A stretch of DNA of 64,000 nucleotides, from assembly GCA_045652405.1 (NCBI GenBank), contig JAZRUF010000005.1, positions 1 through 64,000 on the forward strand, read 5' to 3'. The notes beneath the pieces were generated by a model. The model made no database searches, was not told the DNA's origin, and was given only the letters and a program-made list of their open reading frames with translations. This DNA is from JAZRUF01 sp045652405. Its GTDB lineage: Bacteria; Bacillota; Clostridia; Oscillospirales; JAAYXM01. Position 1 is the first letter of the stretch, and each line of letters opens with the position of its first letter. The translations under genes and the position numbers were made by a program. Positions 43,300 through 51,481 of the stretch are shown here, piece after piece.

Positions 43300-44166
43300 A
43301 TGAAACATTGTTTTAAGAAAGCATACGCAAAAATCAACTTAACATTGGATGTACTTGGCACGCGCGATGATGGATACCACGAGCTTTGCATGGTAATGCA
43401 GCAGGTTTCTCTTTGCGATACCGTCGCCGTGCGCATCGGCTGCCCATGGGAAGGTATACAGGTTATATCAAACTTAGGCTACCTGCCATGTGATGATCGA
43501 AATATAGCTTATAAAGCCGCCAAACTGTTTTTAGACGAAACCGGTCTTTCTTCATCTGTCGGCGGCATAAACATCGCCATGGAAAAGCGAATCCCGGTCT
43601 CAGCAGGGCTTGCCGGCGGAAGTTCTGACGGCGCTGCCGTACTTTCCGCACTAAATGAGTTGTGCGAGACCAACTTGAGCTTGGATGAGCTGTGTAAAAT
43701 AGGTGTCAAGATAGGCGCCGATGTTCCATACTGCTTATGCGGCAATACTATGCTCGCATGCGGTGTTGGCGAAAAGCTATCCCCCCTTCCGCGTCTGCCT
43801 GAATGTTATATAGTTCTCTGCAAGCCGGGTTACGGAATGTCTACCCCAAAAGTATTCTCCGAGCTTGATGAGACCGAAATTCCTCGCCATCCGGACACAG
43901 AAGCCATGTTAAATGCTTTAAGCAAGGGGAATCTCAAAAATATTGCATCGCAGATGTACAACGTGCTCGAGCCTGTAGTCTCGGCATCAAAATCCGATAT
44001 ATCAGAAATTGAAAGGACTATGATTGCCGCTGGTGCTCTCGGCTCTATAATGAGCGGTAGCGGAAGCACAGTATTTGGAATCTTTGATAGTCCGGCTTTC
44101 GCTAAACGCGCATACTCTACTTTACGCAAGCACTATAAAGATACATTTTTTGCAAAATCCCTTTAA
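43300..44166 (+). CDS. ispE: 4-(cytidine 5'-diphospho)-2-C-methyl-D-erythritol kinase
   Basis: IspE, 288 residues, a GHMP kinase in the MEP isoprenoid pathway. Substrate Lys lies in YAKINLTLDVLGTRDDGYHEL, the ATP-binding motif is PVSAGLAGGSSDGAAVL, the conserved Asp is in GADVPYCL, and the C-terminal third motif is MSGSGSTVFGIF. The gene is complete and lies 18 bases after the aminotransferase gene. It points to the MEP route in this organism. Confidence 0.96.
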   Translation: MKHCFKKAYAKINLTLDVLGTRDDGYHELCMVMQQVSLCDTVAVRIGCPWEGIQVISNLGYLPCDDRNIAYKAAKLFLDETGLSSSVGGINIAMEKRIPVSAGLAGGSSDGAAVLSALNELCETNLSLDELCKIGVKIGADVPYCLCGNTMLACGVGEKLSPLPRLPECYIVLCKPGYGMSTPKVFSELDETEIPRHPDTEAMLNALSKGNLKNIASQMYNVLEPVVSASKSDISEIERTMIAAGALGSIMSGSGSTVFGIFDSPAFAKRAYSTLRKHYKDTFFAKSL

Positions 44167-44178
44167 ACAACACATATC

Positions 44179-44207
44179 TTGACAACCGAGGTCAAATTGA
44201 GTAGAAT
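44179..44207 (+). promoter_or_regulatory. Sigma-A promoter for mrp with overlapping inverted repeat
   Basis: TTGACA (44179-44184), 17-base spacer, TAGAAT (44202-44207). The -35 also forms half of TTGAC-N7-GTCAA (44179-44195), a possible operator. Confidence 0.7.
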
Positions 44208-44266
44208 AGATATGTTTTGTTAGTTAAGAATAACATTATACAAATATACAAAGGAGCTGTATTGTA

Positions 44267-45103
44267 ATGTCAGAAAACCAATCTTGTAGCCATGATTGCG
44301 GATCATGCTCTGCTAACTGTTCATCACGTGAGCAGTCCCCTACTGATTTTCGTGAAGCACCCCACGAATTGAGTAACATCCGCCGCGTTATAGGCGTAGT
44401 AAGCGGTAAGGGCGGCGTGGGTAAATCCCTTGTAACTTCCCTGCTCGCGGTTCTTTTAAACCGCCGTGGTAAGAAAACCGCTATTTTGGACGCGGATATA
44501 ACCGGTCCCTCAATCCCTCAGATTTTCGGTCTTCACGACCGCGCTGTTGCTTCGGGAAACGCAATTTTGCCGGTGACCACAAAAACCGGAATTGATGTTA
44601 TGTCCGTAAACCTATTGCTCGAGGACGAAAAACAGCCGGTTGTTTGGCGCGGTCCGGTTATTGCAGGAACAGTAAAACAGTTCTGGACAGATGTCATTTG
44701 GAAAGACGTTGACTATATGTTCGTCGATATGCCTCCCGGCACCGGCGATGTTCCTCTCACTGTATTCCAATCCCTGCCGGTTGACGGAATAGTTGTAGTC
44801 GCATCTCCGCAGGAACTTGTCAGCATGATAGTTTCCAAAGCAGTTAACATGGCAAAGATGATGAACATTCCGATTTTAGGTCTTGTCGAGAACATGAGCT
44901 ATCTTGAGTGCCCAGATTGCTCGAAGAAAATAAGCATTTTTGGCGAAAGCCACATAGATGAAATCAGCCGTGAGTTCGGGCTTCCCGTACTCGCAAAAAT
45001 TCCAATTGACCCGCAGCTTGCAAGCCTTTGCGACAAGGGTTCACTTGAGCTCTTTGACGCTGAATGGATGAACGAAGCGGCTGACAAAATTGAAAACTTA
45101 TAA
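44267..45103 (+). CDS. Mrp/NBP35-family iron-sulfur carrier ATPase
   Basis: A 278-residue Mrp (ApbC/NBP35) ATPase. An N-terminal region with five Cys (CSHDCGSC and CSANC, residues 6-18) may hold an Fe-S cluster, followed by the deviant Walker A SGKGGVGKS, the switch region DADITGPS, and the family CxxC pair in YLECPDCSKKI, which binds the bridging cluster in the dimer. Such proteins carry Fe-S clusters to target enzymes. GGAG lies 10 bases upstream of the ATG. It is a separate transcript from the ispE operon. Confidence 0.95.
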   Translation: MSENQSCSHDCGSCSANCSSREQSPTDFREAPHELSNIRRVIGVVSGKGGVGKSLVTSLLAVLLNRRGKKTAILDADITGPSIPQIFGLHDRAVASGNAILPVTTKTGIDVMSVNLLLEDEKQPVVWRGPVIAGTVKQFWTDVIWKDVDYMFVDMPPGTGDVPLTVFQSLPVDGIVVVASPQELVSMIVSKAVNMAKMMNIPILGLVENMSYLECPDCSKKISIFGESHIDEISREFGLPVLAKIPIDPQLASLCDKGSLELFDAEWMNEAADKIENL

Positions 45104-45112
45104 TTTACACAC

Positions 45113-45146
45113 AAAAAGTCTGTTCCTCATATGGAACAGACTTTTT
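45113..45146 (+). terminator. Terminator after mrp
   Basis: A perfect 14-bp stem (AAAAAGTCTGTTCC 45113-45126 with 45133-45146), 6-base loop, then ATTTTG. It overlaps the end of the gene remnant on the minus strand. Confidence 0.9.
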
Positions 45147-45270
45147 ATTTTGTCACAAATGCGAGCGAAAGTGTTATTGATAAATAAATATTTGAAATGT
45201 CAAGCGCAATCTTAATACTCCCAAACTTCTTTCCTAACTTATCTGCAACCGCCTTTACACACTTTAAATA
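45145..45270 (-). pseudogene. Remnant of a YczE/YitT-like membrane protein gene
   Basis: On the minus strand an open frame of 41 codons, bounded upstream by TAA and without a start codon, reads KAVADKLGKKFGSIKIALDI, then SNIYLSITLSLAFVT. The pattern of an external loop (DKLGKKFGSIK) leading into a membrane helix (about 20 hydrophobic residues) is like that of the YczE/YitT transporter group. There is no start, no other helix and no ribosome site, so this is probably a relic. Another reading is chance coding-like sequence; I rate it low to moderate. Confidence 0.4.
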
Positions 45271-45369
45271 TTATTTATAATTTCTATTCACAAGTTATAC
45301 CCTATGTACATAAAATGAATTGGAGTAATAATATGACTCTTATATTAAGCAATGGAGGTTTGTGCATAA

Positions 45370-45750
45370 ATGAGACACTATAACTGTGCTAATTTTGCAG
45401 GTAGCGGATTTGAAAATCCCAACTGCCCCCATCCACCGGTTCAGTATTGCTGCACGGGACCAATAGGTCCGCGCGGTCCGCAAGGCCCGCAAGGTCCCCA
45501 AGGTGAACCCGGCCCCGTAGGCCCGATGGGTGCTCAAGGTCCTATCGGCGCAACCGGCATTGACGGCGCTACCGGTCCTACCGGCGCTACTGGCCCTACT
45601 GGTGCTACTGGTGCTACTGGTGCCGATGCTGCCATAACTCCCGCAGCCGCCGTGGCAGATTTGCCTGCAACCGCAACATTGGAAGATGTGATAACAACCG
45701 TGAACTCTCTTCTCGCATCTCTCCGCGCAGCAGGCTTTTTAAACGCATAA
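45370..45750 (+). CDS. Small collagen-like (Gly-X-Y) protein
   Basis: A 126-residue protein with three parts: a Cys-rich head of 28 residues (Cys at about 6, 19, 27, 28), 19 uninterrupted Gly-X-Y triplets (residues 30-86) shifting from GPQ-type to GAT/GPT-type units, and a C-terminal Ala-rich helix domain (AAAVADLPATATLEDVITTV) probably for trimer formation. It has no signal peptide or membrane anchor. Collagen-like proteins of this size in clostridia are often spore-surface or exosporium proteins; the head cysteines could cross-link trimers. AATGGAGG lies 11 bases before the ATG. A CATAAAAT motif at 45309 is near a sigma-E-like -10, but no good -35 is seen. Confidence 0.9.
   Translation: MRHYNCANFAGSGFENPNCPHPPVQYCCTGPIGPRGPQGPQGPQGEPGPVGPMGAQGPIGATGIDGATGPTGATGPTGATGATGADAAITPAAAVADLPATATLEDVITTVNSLLASLRAAGFLNA
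45457..45627 (+). repeat. Gly-X-Y coding repeat
   Basis: Nineteen 9-base units each starting with a Gly codon. The last third is nearly exact at DNA level (GGTGCTACTGGT and GGCCCTACTGGT units), which makes it prone to slip in copy number. Confidence 0.9.
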
Positions 45751-45756
45751 ATTACA

Positions 45757-45794
45757 AAAACCGGGAAGGCGGAATATACCGTCCTCCCGGTTTT
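45757..45794. terminator. Terminator shared by collagen-like gene and M18 peptidase
   Basis: A 16-bp stem with two mismatches (AAAACCGGG 45757- with CCCGGTTTT -45794), 6-base loop. It serves converging genes. Confidence 0.85.
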
Positions 45795-45809
45795 CATCGC
45801 TTGTTCTGA

Positions 45810-47225
45810 CTACTGCACTTTCTCATTAAAGAATGCACTGACCGCCTTTTTTGTCATATATACATCCAGTTTTGAAACCACTTCAAACGGCGCATGCATA
45901 CTCAGCACCGGAACTCCTGCGTCAATCGTATCAATGTTTCTCTCAGCCATATACATTGCAACGGTTCCTCCACCGCCTTGATCGACTTTGCCAAGCGCAC
46001 CCATCTGCCATAACGCACCCGCATCGTCAAATATTCTGCGCATACGAGCTACAAGCTCTGCAGAAGCATCGCTTGCTCCACTCTTCCCTCGTGAACCCGT
46101 ATACTTGCAAAGTGCGATACCGTAATTGAGCTTTGCCGCATTTCTAATGTCCAAAACTTCCGGGAAGTTCGGGTCAAAACCAACCGTAACATCAGCGGAC
46201 AGACAACAAGACTTCTCATAGCATTCGCGAAGTGGCACGCCAAACGCCGCACATAAATCCTCCATAAAAGCATCAAAGTATTTACTCTTCATGCCGCTTA
46301 CGCCTTCCGAGCCGATTTCCTCTTTGTCTGCGAGAACGCAAACGGCAGTCCGCTCGGGAGCATCAAGCTCCAAAAGCGCACAAAGTGCCGGGTATGCGCA
46401 CACCCTGTCATCATGTCCGTACGCACCTATCATTGAGCGGTCAAACCCTAAATCCCTCGCCTTGAATGCAGGAACAATTGATAACTCAGCGGATAAGAAA
46501 TCCTCTTCAACAATCCCATATTTTTCATTGAGAATCCTAAGCAGATTAAGCTTGACTGCGTCCGACTCACCTTCTGCTCCGCTTATCGGTTCACTTCCAA
46601 CAAGCAAATTCAAATTCTCACCGGTAAATCCCTCTGATAATTTCTTTGACATTTGATCCTTGCCCAAATGCGGAAGCAGATCTGTTATTGTGAAAATCGG
46701 GTCATCCTCTTTATCTCCAACGGATACAGAAACCGTTTTACCACTCTTAAGCGCTATGACACCTCGAAGCTCAAGCGGAATTGCCGGCCACTGGTATTTC
46801 TTTATACCGCCGTAATAATGGGTTTTAAACATAGCAAACTCATTGTCCTGATACAGAGGATTTTGCTTTAAGTCAATCCGCGGCGCATCAATATGTGCCG
46901 CCGCTATATTTGCACCCGAGCTTACGTCCTTTGAACCTATAACTGCCAGTATAATGCTTTTGCCACGGTTATTTATATAAATTTTATCACCGCGCTTTAG
47001 TGCTTCGCCTCTTTTATACTCACGAAATCCTGCAGCTTTCGCTTCACAAATCGCTTGATTTACGCATTCACGCTCGGTTTTCCCTATATTCAAAAACGCC
47101 TTATACTCTTCACAAAACGAATTCATTTCCGCACGCTCAGCATCATTAATAACATCGTATCCGTTCTTGGGTTTACTGCTGAGTTTATTGCGGATTTCTT
47201 CAATTTTTGTATTCTTCTCACTCAT
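45810..47225 (-). CDS. M18-family aminopeptidase
   Basis: A 471-residue zinc aminopeptidase of the M18 (aspartyl aminopeptidase/ApeA) family. Metal and active-site segments are visible: AAHIDAPRIDLKQNP near residue 110, ADKEEIGSEGVSGMKS near 305, SADVTVGFDPN, and the C-terminal SMHAPFEVVSKLD. M18 enzymes trim acidic or neutral N-terminal residues in the cytoplasm. It overlaps coaE by 8 bases. Confidence 0.94.
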   Translation of the reverse strand: MSEKNTKIEEIRNKLSSKPKNGYDVINDAERAEMNSFCEEYKAFLNIGKTERECVNQAICEAKAAGFREYKRGEALKRGDKIYINNRGKSIILAVIGSKDVSSGANIAAAHIDAPRIDLKQNPLYQDNEFAMFKTHYYGGIKKYQWPAIPLELRGVIALKSGKTVSVSVGDKEDDPIFTITDLLPHLGKDQMSKKLSEGFTGENLNLLVGSEPISGAEGESDAVKLNLLRILNEKYGIVEEDFLSAELSIVPAFKARDLGFDRSMIGAYGHDDRVCAYPALCALLELDAPERTAVCVLADKEEIGSEGVSGMKSKYFDAFMEDLCAAFGVPLRECYEKSCCLSADVTVGFDPNFPEVLDIRNAAKLNYGIALCKYTGSRGKSGASDASAELVARMRRIFDDAGALWQMGALGKVDQGGGGTVAMYMAERNIDTIDAGVPVLSMHAPFEVVSKLDVYMTKKAVSAFFNEKVQ

Positions 47226-47826
47226 TAGGCAATTTCATTCCTTCCATAATCTGTTGATATAAAAATTCGGCATGTTCATCCGCGCTGATTTCTCCGCCAG
47301 TGTCTATAATATAATCGCACCTTTCGCGGTAAAAAGACTCATCAGGCTGAGCATCAATTCTAAGAGCCGCTCTTGCCTCATCCAAATTATCGCGCTCCAT
47401 TATGCGCTTTATTCTTAGATTTCGCGGTGCAATAACACCGACTGTCACATCGCATATGCTGTCAACCCGGCTTTCAAAAAGTGCCGCAGCATCTATAACT
47501 GTTATCTCAGAATTCCCGCGATAGCTGTCACCTATACGTCTTTCAATTTCTCTTACAACGTAACGGTGAGTAATATTATTTAAATCCTTCAGTGCCTCGG
47601 GATCAGAAAAAACCGTCTTCGCAAGCTTTCTCCTGTCTATCTTGTTTGATTCATCACGAGCGTGCGGAAACCTTTCTATTATTTCCTTTCGCATCACGAC
47701 GCAACTTTCCAATAGCTCATGGTAAACCGCATCAGCATCAATACTGTTACCGGCTATACGCCCAAGAGCTTGCGACACAGTGGTCTTTCCGCTACCACTA
47801 CCGCCTGTAACGCCGACTATAAGCAT
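47218..47826 (-). CDS. coaE: Dephospho-CoA kinase
   Basis: CoaE, 202 residues, which makes CoA from dephospho-CoA and ATP. The P-loop is TGGSGSGKTTV; other marks are SIDADAVYHELL, the lid-region AALFESRVDSICDVTVGV and RNLRIKRIMERDN, and the C-terminal YIIDTGG. The ATG at 47826 has GGGAG 8 bases before it, preferred over 47844. It lies 23 bases after the tsaC gene in the same run. Confidence 0.94.
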   Translation of the reverse strand: MLIVGVTGGSGSGKTTVSQALGRIAGNSIDADAVYHELLESCVVMRKEIIERFPHARDESNKIDRRKLAKTVFSDPEALKDLNNITHRYVVREIERRIGDSYRGNSEITVIDAAALFESRVDSICDVTVGVIAPRNLRIKRIMERDNLDEARAALRIDAQPDESFYRERCDYIIDTGGEISADEHAEFLYQQIMEGMKLPNE

Positions 47827-47849
47827 TATCTTTTCTCCCTTCAAACGGA

Positions 47850-48896
47850 TTAAAGCTCAACTTTTTCAAAACCTGCAGCTTTCTCTAAGCGATTGACTAT
47901 TGCCTGCTCTAATCCGTCCCCATTTTCCGGAACACGGGCATATATTATATCAATGTCACGACCGTCCAATCTGCGCAGTGCATCAAAAAGGCCGCGTGCC
48001 AAATCTTCCGGATTATCACTCGAAGCATAAACCTCAATCTCTACGCCTTCTGGAAGCCTTTTCTTGCTTTCCTCGCCGTAACACAAGAAAGAAATCTTTT
48101 TATCCTTTGATTGCTTTAGAAGGTAATCGTAAACCTTTTCTTCAGCGCCCTTTAAAATAACGACCGGAGCGCTCGGTGCATAATGGCGGTACTTCATTCC
48201 GGGCGCACGCACCTTTTCACCTTCTCCCACGTTCTGAGTGAGAGCGCGGTCCTCGTTTAACTCACCGAGAACTTCCCTAAGCTGAGCCGCGGTAATTCCG
48301 CCGGGCCTTAATAAAGTGGGCGGATTGGTCGTCAAATCAACGACGGTTGACTCAACACCGACACTGCACGCTCCGCCGTCAACAATAGCCGGAATTTTAC
48401 CGTTTAAATCATCAATAACATGCTGAACGCACGTGGGGCTGGGCTTTCCGGAAGTATTGGCAGACGGCGCTGCCAGCGGAACACCGGCTGCGCGTATTAT
48501 TGCCCTTGCAAATCTGCCGCGCGGGCAGCGTATTCCAACCGTATCCAAACCCGCAGTAACCGTTTCGGAAACCGTATCATTTTTCTTCATTATCATCGTA
48601 AGAGGTCCCGGCCAAAATGCGTTTGCCAGCTTATATGCGCTCTCGGGAACTGAATCACACAGCTTTTCCATGTCATAGACCTCGGAAATATGAACGATAA
48701 GCGGATTATCCTGCGGTCTTCCCTTTGCCTTAAAAATTTCGCTGACAGCTTTTTCATCAAGAGCATTTGCCGCAAGTCCGTACACGGTCTCTGTTGGTAT
48801 CGCAACCACATTTCCCTCGCGCAAAAGCTTTCCTGCCTTATTTATTTTATCAATATCTTCAACAATACTTGAAACAGTTAAAATTTCAGTTTGCAT
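47850..48896 (-). CDS. L-threonylcarbamoyladenylate synthase (Sua5/YwlC type)
   Basis: A 348-residue Sua5-type enzyme: the N-terminal YrdC/TsaC domain (PTETVYGLAANAL, KGRPQDNPLIVHI, IRCPRGRFARAI, APSANTSGKPSPT) joined to a C-terminal Sua5 domain (from about residue 235, APGMKYRHYAPSAPVVIL). It makes threonylcarbamoyl-AMP, the donor for t6A in tRNA, which TsaB/TsaD/TsaE then use; tsaE and tsaB lie 13 kb away. GGAGATG precedes the ATG. Confidence 0.96.
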   Translation of the reverse strand: MQTEILTVSSIVEDIDKINKAGKLLREGNVVAIPTETVYGLAANALDEKAVSEIFKAKGRPQDNPLIVHISEVYDMEKLCDSVPESAYKLANAFWPGPLTMIMKKNDTVSETVTAGLDTVGIRCPRGRFARAIIRAAGVPLAAPSANTSGKPSPTCVQHVIDDLNGKIPAIVDGGACSVGVESTVVDLTTNPPTLLRPGGITAAQLREVLGELNEDRALTQNVGEGEKVRAPGMKYRHYAPSAPVVILKGAEEKVYDYLLKQSKDKKISFLCYGEESKKRLPEGVEIEVYASSDNPEDLARGLFDALRRLDGRDIDIIYARVPENGDGLEQAIVNRLEKAAGFEKVEL

Positions 48897-48963
48897 TTTC
48901 GCATCTCCATTTCCGAAATTTTATGCACGCAGAACATCAGTGCAGATTTAATGCAGAGCTTTT

Positions 48964-50037
48964 TTATTCTTGCTCACTAGCACGAAGCTTTTCCGCTTGG
49001 TCTGCAGTCACTATCGCATCTATCATTTCATCCATATCGCCGTTTAAGAAATTCTCAAGCTTGTAGAGAGTAAGCCCTATGCGATGGTCGGTAACTCTTC
49101 CCTGTGGGTAATTATACGTACGTATTCTTTCGCTTCTATCGCCGGTTCCGACCTGGCTCTTACGCTCAGCAGCAATCTCATTTGCCTGCTGGGCACGCTG
49201 TATCTCGTAAATCTTGGAGCGTAAAATTTTAAACGCACGCTCGCGGTTTTTGTGCTGGCTGCGCTCGTCCTGGCATTCTACGACTATTCCCGTAGGTCTG
49301 TGCGTAAGACGAATCGCAGACTCGGTCTTATTTACGTGCTGACCACCTGCACCCGATGCACGGAATGTGTCTACATCAACATCGGACGGATTTAAATCAA
49401 CCTCAACCTCTTCCGCTTCAGGAAGCACCGCAACCGTAACGGTAGAGGTGTGTATACGTCCGGAGGACTCGGTATCCGGTACACGCTGAACTCTGTGCAC
49501 ACCACTTTCAAATTTAAAGCGCGAATACGCACCGGAACCGGTTATTTCAAAGCTTATTTCCTTAATTCCGCCCAGCTCAGTTTCATTTATGTTTACTATT
49601 TCATGTTGCCAACGGCGTGACTCCGCATACATTGTATACATGCGATAAAGATTTGCCGCAAAGAGCGCGGCTTCCTCTCCACCCGCACCACCGCGGATTT
49701 CGACAATTACGTTCTTCTCATCGTTAGGGTCTGTGGGCAGAAGCAGAATCCTGAGTTCCTGCTCGAGGCGCTCCATATCCTCCTTTGCGCCCTGTAGCTC
49801 TTCCTGCGCAAGCTCTTTAAGCTCGGCATCCGTTTGCCCGCTGAGCAGCTCCTGAGCATCTGCAGAATTCTTTTCCGCTCTCTTATAATCCCTGTACGCC
49901 TCAACAATGGGAGTAAGTTCCTTTTGCTCTTTTAAAAGCTTTGCCGCAGCAGCAGGATCGTCATAAAGCGACGGCTGCGCAAGCTGCTCTTCAATTGAAT
50001 TAAATTTTTCTTCAATAAACGCCAATTTTTCCAGCAT
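48964..50037 (-). CDS. prfA: Peptide chain release factor 1
   Basis: RF1, 357 residues, which ends translation at UAA and UAG. The PVT-type anticodon loop region, RVPDTESSGRIHTS, the catalytic GGQ in ASGAGGQHVNKTESAIR, and the C-terminal FLNGDMDEMIDAI are intact. The usual partner prmC, which methylates the GGQ glutamine, is not between prfA and sua5 where it often lies. Stops TAA and TAG are used widely in this window, so RF1 is needed. Confidence 0.97.
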   Translation of the reverse strand: MLEKLAFIEEKFNSIEEQLAQPSLYDDPAAAAKLLKEQKELTPIVEAYRDYKRAEKNSADAQELLSGQTDAELKELAQEELQGAKEDMERLEQELRILLLPTDPNDEKNVIVEIRGGAGGEEAALFAANLYRMYTMYAESRRWQHEIVNINETELGGIKEISFEITGSGAYSRFKFESGVHRVQRVPDTESSGRIHTSTVTVAVLPEAEEVEVDLNPSDVDVDTFRASGAGGQHVNKTESAIRLTHRPTGIVVECQDERSQHKNRERAFKILRSKIYEIQRAQQANEIAAERKSQVGTGDRSERIRTYNYPQGRVTDHRIGLTLYKLENFLNGDMDEMIDAIVTADQAEKLRASEQE

Positions 50038-50080
50038 AATATTACTATTCCCCTTATTTTAATAACTGTATATTATTTCT

Positions 50081-50740
50081 CTAATACAAAACCGCACGGC
50101 ACGGCGCACAGCTTGTTTTCTCAACCTTAATCGGAAGGGCTGAAAGCTTCATTTTACGCTCCTCAGCTTTCTCCAGATTAACACACGGTGCAAGCATCAA
50201 AATATCCGCATCGTAAAACTCCGGGAAAAAGCCTTGCAAATTGTCCAAGTTCTCCCACCGCGGAGTATCACTTCCCAATATACCGGGTTTCTTTCCAATC
50301 AGCCAGCGCATCGCATCCAACGTAAAATACGGTGACTCTGAAAGGTAAAACGGCTCACGCCAATACCTTCCCCAATTGCAACCTATGAGCAGTGCATCAC
50401 CGGGCTTAATAAGCTCTGCCTGACTGCATGCTTTGAGCTTATCTGCAGTTATAGGCTGCCGCCCTTTCCCCGCTTCAAAGCCAGGTAGTTTAAGTACCAC
50501 CGCATCAACGTCGTGTATCCTTTCAATCGGAACATCTATAAGAGGATATGATTTATCTCCCAGAAAGTGTGCAGGCGTTTCAAGATAAGTTCCGGTCTGA
50601 GAATGAAGACCGTCAAATATCTCGCAATAGACCTTATTTTCCACCCAGGGAACCTCAGGAAGCGGCTTGATATTTATGTTCGGAAACGGCGGTTCATAGT
50701 CCCACATACCGTCATATATAACTCCGGTAATATCAATCAC
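50081..50740 (-). CDS. Cyclase family protein (altered metal motif)
   Basis: A 219-residue member of the cyclase/arylformamidase (KynB-like) family: ITGVIYDGMWDYEPPFPN at the start, and a core HSQTGTYLETPAHF (about residues 47-60). The usual metal motif is HxGTHxDxPxH; here the second His is Tyr and the Asp is Glu, a form found in some subgroups, so catalysis may differ. Conserved LLIGCNWG-like and LGSDTPRWENLD parts remain. The start is a GTG at 50740. It is the third gene after the AAC(3)-like and TIM-barrel genes, and its end is 43 bases before prfA. Confidence 0.85.
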   Translation of the reverse strand: MIDITGVIYDGMWDYEPPFPNINIKPLPEVPWVENKVYCEIFDGLHSQTGTYLETPAHFLGDKSYPLIDVPIERIHDVDAVVLKLPGFEAGKGRQPITADKLKACSQAELIKPGDALLIGCNWGRYWREPFYLSESPYFTLDAMRWLIGKKPGILGSDTPRWENLDNLQGFFPEFYDADILMLAPCVNLEKAEERKMKLSALPIKVEKTSCAPCRAVLY

Positions 50741-50759
50741 GTATGTTCACGTCCCTAAT

Positions 50760-51467
50760 TTACATTTTAGTAAGCGTTTCGAGAAATGCTTCAACTATTT
50801 TTTTAACCGAAACATTTTCAAGATACGGCTCGAACGAAAAATATCCTTCATAGCTTCTTGCAAGAAGAATTGATGCGCATTCTTTTACCTCGCTGTTTCC
50901 AAGTTCCGGCATCGTATATCCGCCGTTGTACAGCCTGTCATTTACCCTTAGAAGGATAATGTCATCCTTAAATTTATTCTTATACAAAACCTGCAAAAAC
51001 GGATTTTTGTTTTCTTTTACAAACTCGGACGGATTATATATTATCCGCGTGACATCGCATCTGATTTTTTCGTAAAAATCCATTGTAAAATTCGGATACT
51101 GTGCCTTGGGTTCAAACGCAATCTTAACCCCTACAGCCTGCGCAATTTTAAAAATTTCGCCAAGGCTTTTAACCGTTTTATCCGAGTATTCGCCCAACGC
51201 ACATGCGCAGATTTTAACCGCCTCAACACCGATTGCACGTGCATTCTGCAGTGCACGTACATATGAATCATAGCAATCAACAGGCATGTTCACGGTATAT
51301 ACGACCGCTCTTTTCATATTATATATAAGCCAGTCACGGCTATCCTGAATGCATTTTCCGTCCATCTCGGATATAGGCTGACCGAAAAATCCGTCTTTGA
51401 CCTCTATATTTGATATTCCGCAGGCATCCGTGTTTTTATCACAAAGTTTAATACTAAATTTATACAT
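50760..51467 (-). CDS. Xylose-isomerase-like TIM-barrel protein
   Basis: A 235-residue protein of the sugar phosphate isomerase/epimerase (AP endonuclease 2) fold. Strand-like segments carry the likely metal or substrate residues: AVKICACALGEY, KIAFEPKAQYPNF with its Glu, IIYNPSEF (Asn in place of the usual Asp), ILLRVNDR, and a closing FSFEPYLE. The Glu and Asp positions are partly changed relative to classic isomerases. Function is unknown. A GGGGG site precedes the ATG; it sits 14 bases after the AAC(3)-like gene and 19 before the cyclase gene. Confidence 0.7.
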   Translation of the reverse strand: MYKFSIKLCDKNTDACGISNIEVKDGFFGQPISEMDGKCIQDSRDWLIYNMKRAVVYTVNMPVDCYDSYVRALQNARAIGVEAVKICACALGEYSDKTVKSLGEIFKIAQAVGVKIAFEPKAQYPNFTMDFYEKIRCDVTRIIYNPSEFVKENKNPFLQVLYKNKFKDDIILLRVNDRLYNGGYTMPELGNSEVKECASILLARSYEGYFSFEPYLENVSVKKIVEAFLETLTKM

Positions 51468-51481
51468 AAAACACTTCCCCC

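Noticed and set aside
45534..45797. Minus-strand frame rich in Val-Ala-Pro repeats
   Set aside because: It is the antisense shadow of the Gly-X-Y repeat coding sequence.
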